Source: a virus
IMG/VR virus record: IMGVR_UViG_3300042090_002588
Location: 1-30,276 of that record
Reading direction: 5' to 3' (one strand)
Length of the DNA: 30,276 nucleotides
Under the pieces are notes generated by a model, which did no database searches, was not told the DNA's origin, and saw only the letters and a program-made list of their open reading frames with translations. Of this stretch, positions 13,124 to 20,881 are shown in pieces. How positions within the stretch are numbered: position 1 is the first letter of the stretch; each line of letters opens with the position of its first letter. The position numbers and the translations under genes are program-made.

Positions 13124-15310
13124 ATGGCTGAACAACAAAAGCGACCTTCGATTTTCCAAAAAGTCATAGCGGCTACCGACGCTTGGCTCGACACGCAAAT
13201 TATGAAGGGCAAAATGGACGTCGAAAAAGAGATCGAGGACGAATCCGATTTCTTTTACCGTAAATCCGTTGCCAAAGATCAGAGTTTTTTCCTCGGCACT
13301 CAGGGCTATCAAGAAAAACCCTACCGTCTAACTTATGATCATTTGAAGCAAATGAGTCTCAAGGATAGTATCGTTTCTGCCATCATTGCGACTCGTCAGA
13401 ATCAAGTCTCGAATTTCTCGAAGCTGGTTCACACTCTTCATGACCGCGGATTCAAAATCAACATAAAAGATGAGCAACGAATCCTCGAAGAGATCAAAGA
13501 GGAACTGCGCCAAACTCCCGAATTTGCCACAAAAATAGAAGAAAATCCTGAAAGCAAAGAGACCGAAGATCAAGTCAACAACGTTTTAGATCAGGCTGAA
13601 CAAGGCAATGATGTCCGAATCGCGGGCACCGCTGGACCAGACGGCACCGGAGAATCGACTGCCGGAGCCACTGCCGACAATCTAGACGTCAAAAAAGCCT
13701 CAGTTTCCGACGATGATCCTGACAATGTCGCCATGGATGAAACCGAAGGCGAAATGACGCAGGATGTCAATCCGATGAAAGACGCCGCGGCTGGCACAGG
13801 CATTGAAGATGACCCAAGCAAAGATGTAGCTCCGCCGGACCCAGACGAAGCTGAAGCCGAAGAACAAGCCTTAAACTGGAGACTGGAACGTAGAGCCCGC
13901 CAAATCCTAGCAAAACGATTCAGCAAACGCCGCCGCGCGGTCGAGCAATTTATCATCAATTGTGGAAAAGTCAAAGATCGTCCATTTGAATCAAAACGAT
14001 GGAATTTCGATACACTTCTTCGCGCTATCATTCGTGATTCTTTCACCTACGATCAATTCGGTATAGAACGTGTACCTGACAATGCTAATCGTATTCACCA
14101 CGTTGTACCGGTTGATGGTTCTACCATTCGCTTTTCGAGTCCGGAACTGGGTAAGTACAAGACCTATCCCCTTCAATCGAACTACGATTTGATTTACCCT
14201 GAGAAAGAACTCGAAGCCCTCAAAGAAAAAGACGCTTTGGAACTCGATCCCAAACTTCTCGAAGCCAACATGTACAAGTGGGTTCAAGTAATCCGTGGAC
14301 GCATTGAGCGCGCATTTACTGAGGACGAACTTAAAGTGGGTATGAGAAACCCGACCTCGGATGTTTTCAATAACGGTTATGCCGTTTGCGAACTCGAACT
14401 TCTCGTGAATTTGATCACTTCGCATTTGAACACCGAATATTACAACATGGCGTATTTCTCGCAAGGTTTCTCGGCGAAAGGGATTTTGTACCTCAAAGCC
14501 CCGCTCAATCGTAGAAAAATTGAAACAATTCGTCAGCAATGGCAACACATGATCCGCGGCTCCCGCAATTCATTCCAAACTCCGATTTTCGCGGGCATGG
14601 ATGAAGTAAAATGGATTCCGCTCACGCAAAATCACTCAGATATCGAATTCCAGGGCTGGCTCCAATATCTAATCAAAATGATCTGCGCGATCTACCAAAT
14701 CGATCCTCAAGAAATTGGTATTGGCATGAAAGAGCAGGGCGGCAGCGGTGCGGGCGGTCTCTCGGGCGATAATACCCAAGAAAAAATCGATCTTTCGCGC
14801 GACAAAGGTTTATATCCACTTTTAAGATTCCTCGAGAACTTCATCAATGTGAACATCATCGATGATTTCGATTCTGATTTCTTCTTGGAATTTGTTGGTC
14901 TGAAAGAAGAGTCCACAAAAGAAGCCCTTGATCGTCAAAAGGCTGAAGCAGACTTTAAAAAGACCGTGAATGAGATCCGCGCCGAAGATGGTCTCCCGCC
15001 GCTCCCCGGCATGGACGATATTATCTTGAACGCGATCTACTTCCAGTGGTATCAGGCATATAGCAAAAAGGCTCAAAAGCAAGCAGAACAAGCCCAACAA
15101 TCGGCTCTAGCCGCGGGCGCGTTGACTGATGCGGGCGGACCCGGCGGCGGAGAACCGCCCGAAGGTGCCGCGGAACCTCATGTTGCGGATCAGCTTGAAA
15201 ACCAATCGGGAGACATGGTAAACTCCCAAGTGGAAGCCCAAGGGACTCCTCCGAAGCCTCCACCGCCCATGGCTAAATCTGTAAAAGTTGAATACTACAG
15301 GATAGGCTAA
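13124..15310 (+). CDS. portal protein
   Basis: The 728-aa protein forms the dodecameric ring at the head vertex through which DNA enters and leaves. It follows terminase and precedes the minor head protein. Visible portal features: an N-terminal SIVSAIIATRQNQVSNFSKL segment, the HHVVPVDGSTIRF strand, the long central helix region (LLVNLITSHLNTEYYNMAYFSQGFSAKGILYL) and IRQQWQHMIRGSRNSFQTPIF, and KMICAIYQIDPQEIGIGMK. These match the PF04860/HK97-like portal pattern of Y/N-x-x-F-x-x-G-x-x-x-x-G-I-L and I-P-P/D-x-x-I-G. Residues about 130-250 are an Asp/Glu-rich insertion. The C-terminal 80 residues are Gly/Pro/Gln-rich. Start ATG 13124 with AAGGAAC. Confidence 0.87.
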   Translation: MAEQQKRPSIFQKVIAATDAWLDTQIMKGKMDVEKEIEDESDFFYRKSVAKDQSFFLGTQGYQEKPYRLTYDHLKQMSLKDSIVSAIIATRQNQVSNFSKLVHTLHDRGFKINIKDEQRILEEIKEELRQTPEFATKIEENPESKETEDQVNNVLDQAEQGNDVRIAGTAGPDGTGESTAGATADNLDVKKASVSDDDPDNVAMDETEGEMTQDVNPMKDAAAGTGIEDDPSKDVAPPDPDEAEAEEQALNWRLERRARQILAKRFSKRRRAVEQFIINCGKVKDRPFESKRWNFDTLLRAIIRDSFTYDQFGIERVPDNANRIHHVVPVDGSTIRFSSPELGKYKTYPLQSNYDLIYPEKELEALKEKDALELDPKLLEANMYKWVQVIRGRIERAFTEDELKVGMRNPTSDVFNNGYAVCELELLVNLITSHLNTEYYNMAYFSQGFSAKGILYLKAPLNRRKIETIRQQWQHMIRGSRNSFQTPIFAGMDEVKWIPLTQNHSDIEFQGWLQYLIKMICAIYQIDPQEIGIGMKEQGGSGAGGLSGDNTQEKIDLSRDKGLYPLLRFLENFINVNIIDDFDSDFFLEFVGLKEESTKEALDRQKAEADFKKTVNEIRAEDGLPPLPGMDDIILNAIYFQWYQAYSKKAQKQAEQAQQSALAAGALTDAGGPGGGEPPEGAAEPHVADQLENQSGDMVNSQVEAQGTPPKPPPPMAKSVKVEYYRIG

Positions 15311-15774
15311 TGAAGATATGCACGAGTTGCAATTTAGAAAAATCATTCGAAGAGTTCCATAAAGATAAAAAGGGACGATTCGGCTTGAGAGCTATTTGCA
15401 AAAAGTGTGCGAAGGACAAAATTACATTTTGGCAAAAAACAAACAAAGAAAAAGTTTCCTTAAGAGATAAAAAGTGGAGAACTCAAAATCACCTCAAATA
15501 TCTTCAAATTCAAGGCAATTATGCCAAAACTCATAAGCCGCAGCGTAATGCGATAAATGCTAAACGAAGGGCTGTTCTCAAAAATGCTATACCTAAATGG
15601 GCTGACTTAGAAAAAATCAAAGAATTTTACGAAAAATGTCCACCAGGCTTTCATGTAGATCACATAATACCTTTACAAAATAAAGTAGTTTGCGGTTTGC
15701 ATACGATTGAAAATCTCCAATATTTACCGGCTTCGGTTAATATTTCAAAAGGTAATCGCCTATGGCAAACGTAA
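15310..15774 (+). CDS. HNH endonuclease
   Basis: The 154-aa protein has an N-terminal zinc-binding pair, CTSC (C4, C7) and CKKC (C30, C33), and a C-terminal HNH nuclease core: GFHVDHIIPLQ (H115, D117, H118), HTIENLQYLP (N135), SVNISKGN (N144, K147). This is the free-standing type often found inside phage structural gene clusters. Its ATG overlaps the portal stop (TAATG), and its end overlaps the start of the next gene by 13 bases. The coding sequence is visibly more A-rich than its neighbours, which suggests insertion as a mobile homing-type element. Some HNH proteins of this family also help terminase cutting, so a packaging role is the alternative. Confidence 0.85.
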   Translation: MKICTSCNLEKSFEEFHKDKKGRFGLRAICKKCAKDKITFWQKTNKEKVSLRDKKWRTQNHLKYLQIQGNYAKTHKPQRNAINAKRRAVLKNAIPKWADLEKIKEFYEKCPPGFHVDHIIPLQNKVVCGLHTIENLQYLPASVNISKGNRLWQT

Positions 15775-15995
15775 AAGTTCAACTTGATAAAGGCGAGACC
15801 CCAGATCAAGCCGAAGAGTTGATCTTCAAGGCGTTTGCGGCGCAGCGCGACGGTTCCATTCACAAAGAAGAGTATCACGACCCTGCCATGCGCGATCTCT
15901 TGCTTCGAATTCAGAAAGCCCACGAAGAACAATTTCAAGCACTCATAGCTGAGATTGGCGATATCTTAGACAAGGAATACAATGGTAACGAGTAA
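15762..15995 (+). CDS. hypothetical protein, 77 aa
   Basis: ATG 15762 has AAAGGT upstream and lies within the end of the HNH gene. The product is acidic and helical (EELIFKAFAAQRDGSIHKEEYHDPAMRDLLLRIQKAHEEQFQALIAEIGDILDKE), with a likely coiled coil. It lies between portal and minor head protein and overlaps the latter by 14 bases, so it was probably the gene after portal before the HNH gene arrived. A head-assembly adaptor role is possible. Confidence 0.55.
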   Translation: MANVKVQLDKGETPDQAEELIFKAFAAQRDGSIHKEEYHDPAMRDLLLRIQKAHEEQFQALIAEIGDILDKEYNGNE

Positions 15996-16881
15996 GACTA
16001 CCGTTGAACTCATCAAAGATGCGATCGAGCGACATTACCGCTCGCTCATGGTGTCCGTTTTGGGAAAACAGGCTTTGACTTTGGCTGAGATAAATGATCT
16101 TCGTCGACACGGACATGTTGTGCCCGAAAAACCGTCCTTAATCGAACTAGCATATTTTCACAATCTTTTGAATCCTCATGGCACCATGGGTCCGGGCTCG
16201 GTTGAGGATATGCAGAACCAGCAAGACGTGAAGAAACCCGCAGGCGACGAAATGAAGTATGCTTCCGAGCATGTAAACGAATCCATGAAAAATGCCATCG
16301 AGAAACTGAAACAGGACGTCACGACCCGCATCACTGGTTATATCCACGACAACAATCAAAACTTCAAATTCCGCCAAATGCAAAATGGCGGAAATCCGGC
16401 GGAAGCCAAGCAAATCATGAAGGAAGCCACAGTTGGAAAACTGAAGCAGACCCTCCGCGATATGTCCGGCGACACCAACCGGGATTGGCTCCGCGTGGCA
16501 ACTACTGAAATCAGTAATGCCATTGGGATCGGATCGGCGGATCGCATTGTGGCTCAAAATAAGACGAAACCAACGGATGAAATCTATGTTTATCGCATTG
16601 TGGTGAATGATCAAGCCCTGTGTAAATGGTGCCGTAAATTTTACTTGGACGCCGACGGGACTCCCGCTCTGTATAAACTTTCTACACTTTTAGCCAACGG
16701 TTCGAACTATGGCAAGAAAACTGATGCCTGGCAACCGGTCGTGGGCGCGACTCACCCGAATGAGCGATGTTCCCAAGTTATCGAAGTGAAACGCGGCTGG
16801 GCGGTCATGTCCGGCGGACAGCAGACTTATATCGGTCCCGAAGCCTGGAACGACTACATCTTCCATAAACTACGAAAATAA
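15982..16881 (+). CDS. minor head protein (phage Mu F-like / SPP1 gp7-like)
   Basis: The 299-aa protein has the C-terminal head morphogenesis domain: NRDWLRVATTEISNAIGIGSADRI (about 166-189), VYRIVVNDQALCKWCRKFY with C214 and C217, and GATHPNERCSQVIEVK with H258 and C263, the usual C-x2-C...H-P-x4-C zinc-like motif. These proteins enter the prohead in a few copies and assist portal or DNA-entry steps. It sits at its canonical place after portal. The N-terminal 160 residues are helical. Start ATG 15982 overlaps the upstream gene. Confidence 0.8.
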   Translation: MVTSKTTVELIKDAIERHYRSLMVSVLGKQALTLAEINDLRRHGHVVPEKPSLIELAYFHNLLNPHGTMGPGSVEDMQNQQDVKKPAGDEMKYASEHVNESMKNAIEKLKQDVTTRITGYIHDNNQNFKFRQMQNGGNPAEAKQIMKEATVGKLKQTLRDMSGDTNRDWLRVATTEISNAIGIGSADRIVAQNKTKPTDEIYVYRIVVNDQALCKWCRKFYLDADGTPALYKLSTLLANGSNYGKKTDAWQPVVGATHPNERCSQVIEVKRGWAVMSGGQQTYIGPEAWNDYIFHKLRK

Positions 16882-16916
16882 CTTGCTCCTTAAAAATTAG
16901 TTTGTTACTCTGGTAG

Positions 16917-17058
16917 AAGTCTATCCGTAGACTTTCGAAAGGCAAATTTCGCTATCAAGGGGTCCTGGGCCTACTTGGAAATTTGGAAGCCGAAATGAGG
17001 GGTAGACTCACTTTGGGTCTCGCGGTGAGAGTGGTGGAAGTCCATAGGGACAAATTTG
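16917..17058 (+). ncRNA. candidate structured leader RNA
   Basis: The 184-base gap after the minor head gene holds several perfect pairings: AAGTCTA-TCCG-TAGACTT (16917-16934); CAAATTTC (16943-16950) with GAAATTTG (16978-16985); CTCAC (17007-17011) with GTGAG (17025-17029); and GTCC-ATAG-GGAC (17040-17051). A further CAAATTTG (17051-17058) directly before the GAGGT ribosome binding site can compete for GAAATTTG. That layout would allow a switch controlling translation of the gene at 17066. No known riboswitch class is recognised. Confidence 0.35.
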
Positions 17059-17065
17059 AGGTGCT

Positions 17066-17260
17066 ATGCGAACGATTTATATGGTTCAGACTATGCCGAT
17101 GGGTTGGCAAATCGAAACAGAAGAAGGTCACGTTTTGCAATCTGGGATTGTCATCGGCAATCTAATTGAAGCTGAACAATTTATCCGACGCTACGTTTCA
17201 GGCATGAGAGGTTGCACTTGGGAAATGGTTTTGCTTCCCAAGAAGGAAGAAAAGAAGTGA
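17066..17260 (+). CDS. hypothetical protein, 64 aa
   Basis: ATG 17066 has GAGGT upstream. The product (TIYMVQTMPMGWQIETEEGHVLQSGIVIGNLIEAEQFIRRYVSG) looks like a small beta-beta-alpha unit and ends in a Lys/Glu tail. No family is recognised. Its TGA overlaps the GTG of the next gene. It may be translationally controlled by the folded leader upstream. Confidence 0.5.
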   Translation: MRTIYMVQTMPMGWQIETEEGHVLQSGIVIGNLIEAEQFIRRYVSGMRGCTWEMVLLPKKEEKK

Positions 17261-17469
17261 ATAAATTCAAACAGGGACTTCGATTTAGACACGACAATAC
17301 TCGGGACACCGACATCCTTGTAATCTCGCAAGACGATGAAACAACCGTTCAAATTTTAATCACCATAATTTATCTTTATCGAAATACTGGAAAGCCGATT
17401 CCCGGCACCAGGCAACAAATTCCAATCAGGCAGTCCGATGTCGATAGTTGGAAACAGGTATTGGGGTAA
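17257..17469 (+). CDS. hypothetical protein, 70 aa
   Basis: GTG 17257 overlaps the preceding TGA and has AAGGAAG upstream. It is basic at the start (NKFKQGLRFRHDNTRDTD), followed by ILVISQDDETTVQILITIIYLYRNTGKPIPGTRQQIPIRQSDVDSWKQVLG. That hydrophobic stretch is a plausible strand or helix rather than a membrane segment. No known motif. The next gene begins four bases later. Confidence 0.5.
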   Translation: MNKFKQGLRFRHDNTRDTDILVISQDDETTVQILITIIYLYRNTGKPIPGTRQQIPIRQSDVDSWKQVLG

Positions 17470-17472
17470 AAA

Positions 17473-18075
17473 ATGAGCCTTCTTGAACAACAGATGCAAG
17501 AATTGAAATTGAAGCAGCGCAAAGTCGCTCTTCTGAAAACTTTGATCGGGCTCATGGAGCCGACTCAAGATAAAAATCGCACTGCCGACGAACTTCAAGC
17601 GGATACGGAAGTTTTAACTGAATTGAAAAATTTCACCCAGGCTTTGATCGACAATATTGAAGAAGGCAAGCCGTTGCCGCAAGCTGGACCCGCGAATTCG
17701 ATTTTTAGTGAAGATGAAGTCGAGTTCCTTAAAGATCTGTACGCCCGCGCCGCGCAGAGAGGCGTTGCTGCACAACCGACTGCAGCAGGACAGGGCGCAT
17801 ACCGAGATGATGCAGAGGAAGAAGCCCCGGTTCCCCAACGCCGTCCCGGTCCACGTCCCCCGGCACCTCCGCAAAATAAAATCAGACCACAAAAAGATCT
17901 TGTGGCTTTCGCGCAAGAGCATCGACATATGAATGGCAAAAGAGTCATCATCAATACCAAACAAGGAAAAATCGGTGGAGTTGTGACGGGCGTAGCCGGT
18001 CCAGGAATGCTCCAAGTTTCGACTGATACTGGACACAATGTACCGGTCTCTCCGGAAAACATCACATTGGAGTAA
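17473..18075 (+). CDS. hypothetical protein with coiled coil and SH3-like end, 200 aa
   Basis: Three parts are visible. Residues 1-70 are a Gln/Leu/Lys coiled coil (LLEQQMQELKLKQRKVALLKTLIGL). Residues about 110-140 are a Pro/Arg linker (PQRRPGPRPPAPPQNKIRP). Residues about 150-200 are a beta-rich end (GKRVIINTKQGKIGGVVTGVAGPGMLQVSTDTGHNVPVSPENITL) resembling an SH3-like barrel. The location among head genes suggests a virion or assembly role. ATG 17473 starts three bases after the preceding stop, with GGGG further upstream. Confidence 0.5.
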   Translation: MSLLEQQMQELKLKQRKVALLKTLIGLMEPTQDKNRTADELQADTEVLTELKNFTQALIDNIEEGKPLPQAGPANSIFSEDEVEFLKDLYARAAQRGVAAQPTAAGQGAYRDDAEEEAPVPQRRPGPRPPAPPQNKIRPQKDLVAFAQEHRHMNGKRVIINTKQGKIGGVVTGVAGPGMLQVSTDTGHNVPVSPENITLE

Positions 18076-18077
18076 GA

Positions 18078-18788
18078 GTGAAAAAGAAAAAGCCTAAAAA
18101 GTCAACGAAACGAGCCAGTCCGAAAACTAAGACAGAACAAGTCTTGGAAGACAGAAATTTCGGAATCTCGCCCGAGTCAGACGAGTTGAAAATTGGAAAA
18201 TTGGAAAATTGGAAAATTGGAAAATTAGTCAGCGAAAATGAATTGGGTAAAGTCCGAATTGTGGGCAAAGTTACTCCCGAAAAATTAGCCTTAGCTCAAG
18301 ATTTTCATAATATATTTGAGCAGGCAACACAGGAAATAGAAAACCTAGCCGAATATGTCCCTAATCCTGTGGTTCTCGATTTAGTGAAATCTCAAAAATT
18401 CAGTCGGGAAGAAATAAAAGTTATGATAGAAGCCAAACCTTGGATGGCTTTCAAAGTCGGAGATGCGGTCGTTATAAAAACTCCTGATAATAAATTAGAA
18501 TACGTGGCAGATTACTGCTACCGACTGGAAAAAGCAGTTCTCACTCAAGTCAACTTACGAAAGCAATCCGAGGAGAAGAGCAACAATTCTGTGAAATTTT
18601 TACAGGAGCAATTAGCCAATTCTGAAAAGAAAATAGACGCCATCAAGAGGGCTTTCGATGAATTTAGAGCCGCGCCTAATGATGCTGGTCCCTCAACCTT
18701 GGGTGCAATTTTTTCAGGATTAGCCTTGAAATGTTCCGATTCTTTTGGTAATCTCAAATCGATCATACTCAAACACTTAGGAGAATAA
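18078..18788 (+). CDS. hypothetical protein with an 8-bp tandem repeat in its 5' part, 236 aa
   Basis: GTG 18078 follows the previous stop by two bases. The N-terminal 30 residues are Lys-rich and disordered. Codons 38-50 are made of an octanucleotide tandem repeat that gives the peptide KIGKLENW KIGKL. The rest is helical, with a probable coiled coil at about 165-205 (VNLRKQSEEKSNNSVKFLQEQLANSEKKIDAIKRAFDEFRAAP). Because eight is not a multiple of three, gain or loss of one unit would shift the frame and truncate the protein. No family is recognised. Confidence 0.5.
   Translation: MKKKKPKKSTKRASPKTKTEQVLEDRNFGISPESDELKIGKLENWKIGKLVSENELGKVRIVGKVTPEKLALAQDFHNIFEQATQEIENLAEYVPNPVVLDLVKSQKFSREEIKVMIEAKPWMAFKVGDAVVIKTPDNKLEYVADYCYRLEKAVLTQVNLRKQSEEKSNNSVKFLQEQLANSEKKIDAIKRAFDEFRAAPNDAGPSTLGAIFSGLALKCSDSFGNLKSIILKHLGE
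18189..18226 (+). repeat. octanucleotide tandem repeat (AAAATTGG, about 4.75 copies)
   Basis: Four perfect AAAATTGG units (18189-18220) plus a partial unit AAAATT lie about 110 bases inside a coding region. Slipped-strand mispairing would change the copy number and the reading frame, as in phase-variable contingency genes. The count is at the low end for such loci. Confidence 0.7.
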
Positions 18789-18789
18789 A

Positions 18790-19431
18790 GTGGGAAAAAA
18801 GAAAAATAAAGGGCAACCGCATCAAACTCAATCATTCGAGCAACTCGTTGGACAAGCTAACCGAAATGCCCTGAAGCCATACATCAACCAATTGTTCGGC
18901 AGTTTAGCGAATGATCTTTCTCAAAGATTGTTCACCCGCATGGCTATTTTTCAAAACCGAATCGAAGCCCTCGAATCAATCTTGAAGATGAAATTGAATG
19001 TCACTCAAGAAGAGATGGACACGGCATTATTTGATCTCGAAGACAAAGTGACTGGCTACCAGAAAGTGGATCGCCCGGCGCAGGAAGGCGATCTCCTTCG
19101 TTTGACCATGCGCGTGAAGAATACTGAAAAAGGTTATGGCAAACCGACGAAGAAAGAATTTTCGAACTTGGGTCGTGAACCTTTCGCTCTTGGAGTACCT
19201 TTCATTGAAAAGGCTTTGCTTGGCGTATCAGTAGGCGTCCCGACGGTAGTACCGTTTGACGAAGAACTCCGAAAACAAACCAAAACAGATGAAGTCGAAT
19301 TCACGATCGACCGCATTTCTGAACTGATTGAAAAACCTGTAGTAAAAAAAGAGGAGCCACAAAATGCAGAAGGTCAAAATGCTTCGCAACCTGCTGGGAG
19401 TGAAGTCCCTGAGCAAACCGGGCAAGCGTAA
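18790..19431 (+). CDS. possible PPIase-like (trigger factor/FKBP-type) protein
   Basis: GTG 18790, 213 aa. Residues about 35-90 are a helical, coiled-coil segment. Residues about 92-157 (VDRPAQEGDLLRLTMRVKNTEKG...FSNLGREPFALGVPFIEKALLGVSVGVPTVVPFDEE) resemble the FKBP-type PPIase domain of trigger factor, where a G-D-x-V strand is followed by an L-G...I-P-G-F-E-x-x-L-x-G-x-x-x-G segment. The key aromatic residues are not conserved enough to be sure of catalysis. The C-terminus is disordered. It overlaps by 68 bases the GroES-like gene, which supports a chaperone module. Confidence 0.35.
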   Translation: MGKKKNKGQPHQTQSFEQLVGQANRNALKPYINQLFGSLANDLSQRLFTRMAIFQNRIEALESILKMKLNVTQEEMDTALFDLEDKVTGYQKVDRPAQEGDLLRLTMRVKNTEKGYGKPTKKEFSNLGREPFALGVPFIEKALLGVSVGVPTVVPFDEELRKQTKTDEVEFTIDRISELIEKPVVKKEEPQNAEGQNASQPAGSEVPEQTGQA

Positions 19432-19651
19432 TTCCGGCGATATCTTCGTAGAAGCCGAAGTCGGTCATAATGTGGGGATTGTGCGTTTTGTCGGGGAAAA
19501 TCTCCAAGGCAAATTCGTCGAAGGTCAAAAAGTGGCTATCGGAAATCAGCGAGAACAGATCCGCATCGGCGGGGAAGATATCATGGTCATGGAAGAAACC
19601 AATGTCTATGCTCTGATAGAGGATCAAGATGTCAGTGGAGAAAATGTTTAA
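19364..19651 (+). CDS. GroES-like co-chaperonin
   Basis: The 95-aa product has the length and strand layout of the Cpn10 family: SGDIFVEAEVGHNVGIVRFVGEN (roof and core strands), FVEGQKVAIGNQREQIRIGGEDIMVMEETNVYALIED, matching the family's V-x-V-G-D-x-V...G-E-E-x-L-I-M-x-E-x-D-I-L-A-V-I-E ending. The mobile loop corresponds roughly to residues 13-24 and is short. Phage-encoded co-chaperonins such as T4 gp31 cap host GroEL so that large capsid proteins fit inside. A similar role for the 469-aa capsid protein encoded downstream is likely. ATG 19364 has GAGGAG upstream. It overlaps both neighbours. Confidence 0.7.
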   Translation: MQKVKMLRNLLGVKSLSKPGKRNSGDIFVEAEVGHNVGIVRFVGENLQGKFVEGQKVAIGNQREQIRIGGEDIMVMEETNVYALIEDQDVSGENV

Positions 19652-20066
19652 AGAGATCTCCGACGCCGTCGAGAGAATAATCACACATTATACCGCTGAT
19701 AAAGCCGTAGTGATGGCGATCGATATAAATTCAAGTGACGATAGTCCCGACAGATTTTTTGAAATTAAGGGAAAAATATTTCACCCAAAAATATGCCCTA
19801 TAATTCCTTCGGATTATTCCCTAGAGACGGCTCAAGGGGAAGCCCTGGATAAAATCGCCGAAGGATTTGGATTAAAAAGATTGAAGGCTCAAGAACCTAC
19901 TTCTGAATATTACCCGATAGAGACTGACGTCAAACTTCGGGATCGAGTGAAGGATGCCAAGGCTGGATCAAATTCATTTCAGCATTATGGGCATGAAATA
20001 ATAGAGAATCATGCAGATGGCAAGAAGTTCAAATATTGTCGCAATTGTAAGGTCGAGGTCGTGTGA
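19629..20066 (+). CDS. hypothetical protein, 145 aa
   Basis: ATG 19629 has GAGG upstream and overlaps the GroES-like gene by 23 bases. The protein has a helical start, an acidic middle (DINSSDDSPDRFFEIKGKIFHPKICPIIPSD) and a Lys/His-rich end closing with CRNCKVEVV. The two Cys could be half of a zinc site. No family recognised. Its end overlaps the nuclease gene by four bases (GTGA). Confidence 0.5.
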   Translation: MSVEKMFKEISDAVERIITHYTADKAVVMAIDINSSDDSPDRFFEIKGKIFHPKICPIIPSDYSLETAQGEALDKIAEGFGLKRLKAQEPTSEYYPIETDVKLRDRVKDAKAGSNSFQHYGHEIIENHADGKKFKYCRNCKVEVV

Positions 20067-20842
20067 AGAAAACTCTTTTACTCGATAGGATCGACGCATA
20101 TCTGGATAAAGCAGGAAACCCAGTTTACCCCGACACCTATAAACCCAAGCCCCGTATCAAACCCTCAGATCTCGGCAATCCCTCGCTCCGCAGAATTTTC
20201 TATTCCTACCTCAGAGTTGCGCCGGATAAGAAACTCAAAACCAAAGTCAAACGGATCTTCGATACTGGCGATGCAATGCACGAAATGATTCGCTCCTGGG
20301 TCAAAGGTACGGGGACTCTTATCGAGTATAAAGATAAAGACGGCAACGTCCCTCCTGATCGTTGGACGGGAAAGCCCAATCCAGAGTTTCCAGTATCAGT
20401 GCCCGAACTCGACATCAAAGAGGGCAAGATCGACGGCATTATCAAAATCGATGGCAAACTGTGGATCGGCGAATTCAAATCCGCCAAGGATAGTAAATTC
20501 CAACCTCTTGACGACGCTATGGATGACCACAAAATTCAGGCTAACACCTACGTTCACCTTTTCGAATTCTGTCTACAGCGCGGCGACTATGCACACATCA
20601 AAGAACTCGAAGGCTTTACCGGCGTCGAAGGTGTGGTCTATTTGTACATTGACAAAGATAATTCCGAGTTGAAAGAATTCGTGACACTGAAAAGCGACTC
20701 AGATCTGGAAGAAATCGTACAAAAAATCTCAGCCATCAAGAAAGCCGTTGCTGACAAAAAACTCCCCCCATGTGCGTGCGAGCCCAAGAAGTGGTGCCCG
20801 TACTATAAAAAATGCTGCAAGAACTTCAATCCCATCAAGTAG
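20063..20842 (+). CDS. PD-(D/E)XK nuclease, Cas4/RecB-like, with Cys cluster
   Basis: GTG 20063 with GAGG upstream, 259 aa. The nuclease core is clear: H73 in DAMHEMIRSW, D124 in GKIDGIIKID, E137 and K139 in LWIGEFKSAK, then QANTYVHLF (Q159, Y163), the QxxxY motif of the RecB/Cas4 group. The C-terminal CACEPKKWCPYYKKCC (C237, C239, C245, C251, C252) looks like an iron-sulfur or zinc site, as in Cas4 and AddB-type nucleases. It would degrade or resect DNA ends in replication, recombination or host DNA breakdown. It sits inside the head region but is unrelated to capsid assembly. No cas1 or CRISPR array is visible. Confidence 0.8.
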   Translation: MKKTLLLDRIDAYLDKAGNPVYPDTYKPKPRIKPSDLGNPSLRRIFYSYLRVAPDKKLKTKVKRIFDTGDAMHEMIRSWVKGTGTLIEYKDKDGNVPPDRWTGKPNPEFPVSVPELDIKEGKIDGIIKIDGKLWIGEFKSAKDSKFQPLDDAMDDHKIQANTYVHLFEFCLQRGDYAHIKELEGFTGVEGVVYLYIDKDNSELKEFVTLKSDSDLEEIVQKISAIKKAVADKKLPPCACEPKKWCPYYKKCCKNFNPIK

Positions 20843-20869
20843 TTCTAGAGTTTTCCAGCCCTTTTACGG

Positions 20870-20875
20870 TATAAT
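20870..20875 (+). promoter_or_regulatory. -10 box TATAAT just before a start codon
   Basis: A consensus TATAAT ends seven bases before the ATG at 20882. A transcript from it would begin at or next to the start codon, so this would be a leaderless mRNA. No good -35 box is present. The GGAGA between the two argues instead for a longer transcript from upstream. Confidence 0.3.
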
Positions 20876-20881
20876 TGGAGA

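Noticed and set aside
13591-14548. Long minus-strand open frames opposite the portal gene
   Set aside because: They lie fully inside the strongly supported portal gene, have biased low-complexity composition and no ribosome binding site; they are mirror frames.
16983-17165. Open frame across the gap before 17066
   Set aside because: Its frame runs over the folded leader and the out-of-frame gene at 17066, which has the better ribosome binding site.
17595-18065. 156-codon minus-strand open frame opposite the 17473 gene
   Set aside because: Overlaps a gene that continues a tightly packed + strand series; composition is Ser/Pro/Cys-rich noise.
20063-20842. CRISPR link for the Cas4-like nuclease
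   Set aside because: No direct-repeat array and no cas1, cas2 or effector gene is visible in the window; Cas4-like nucleases are common in phages on their own.
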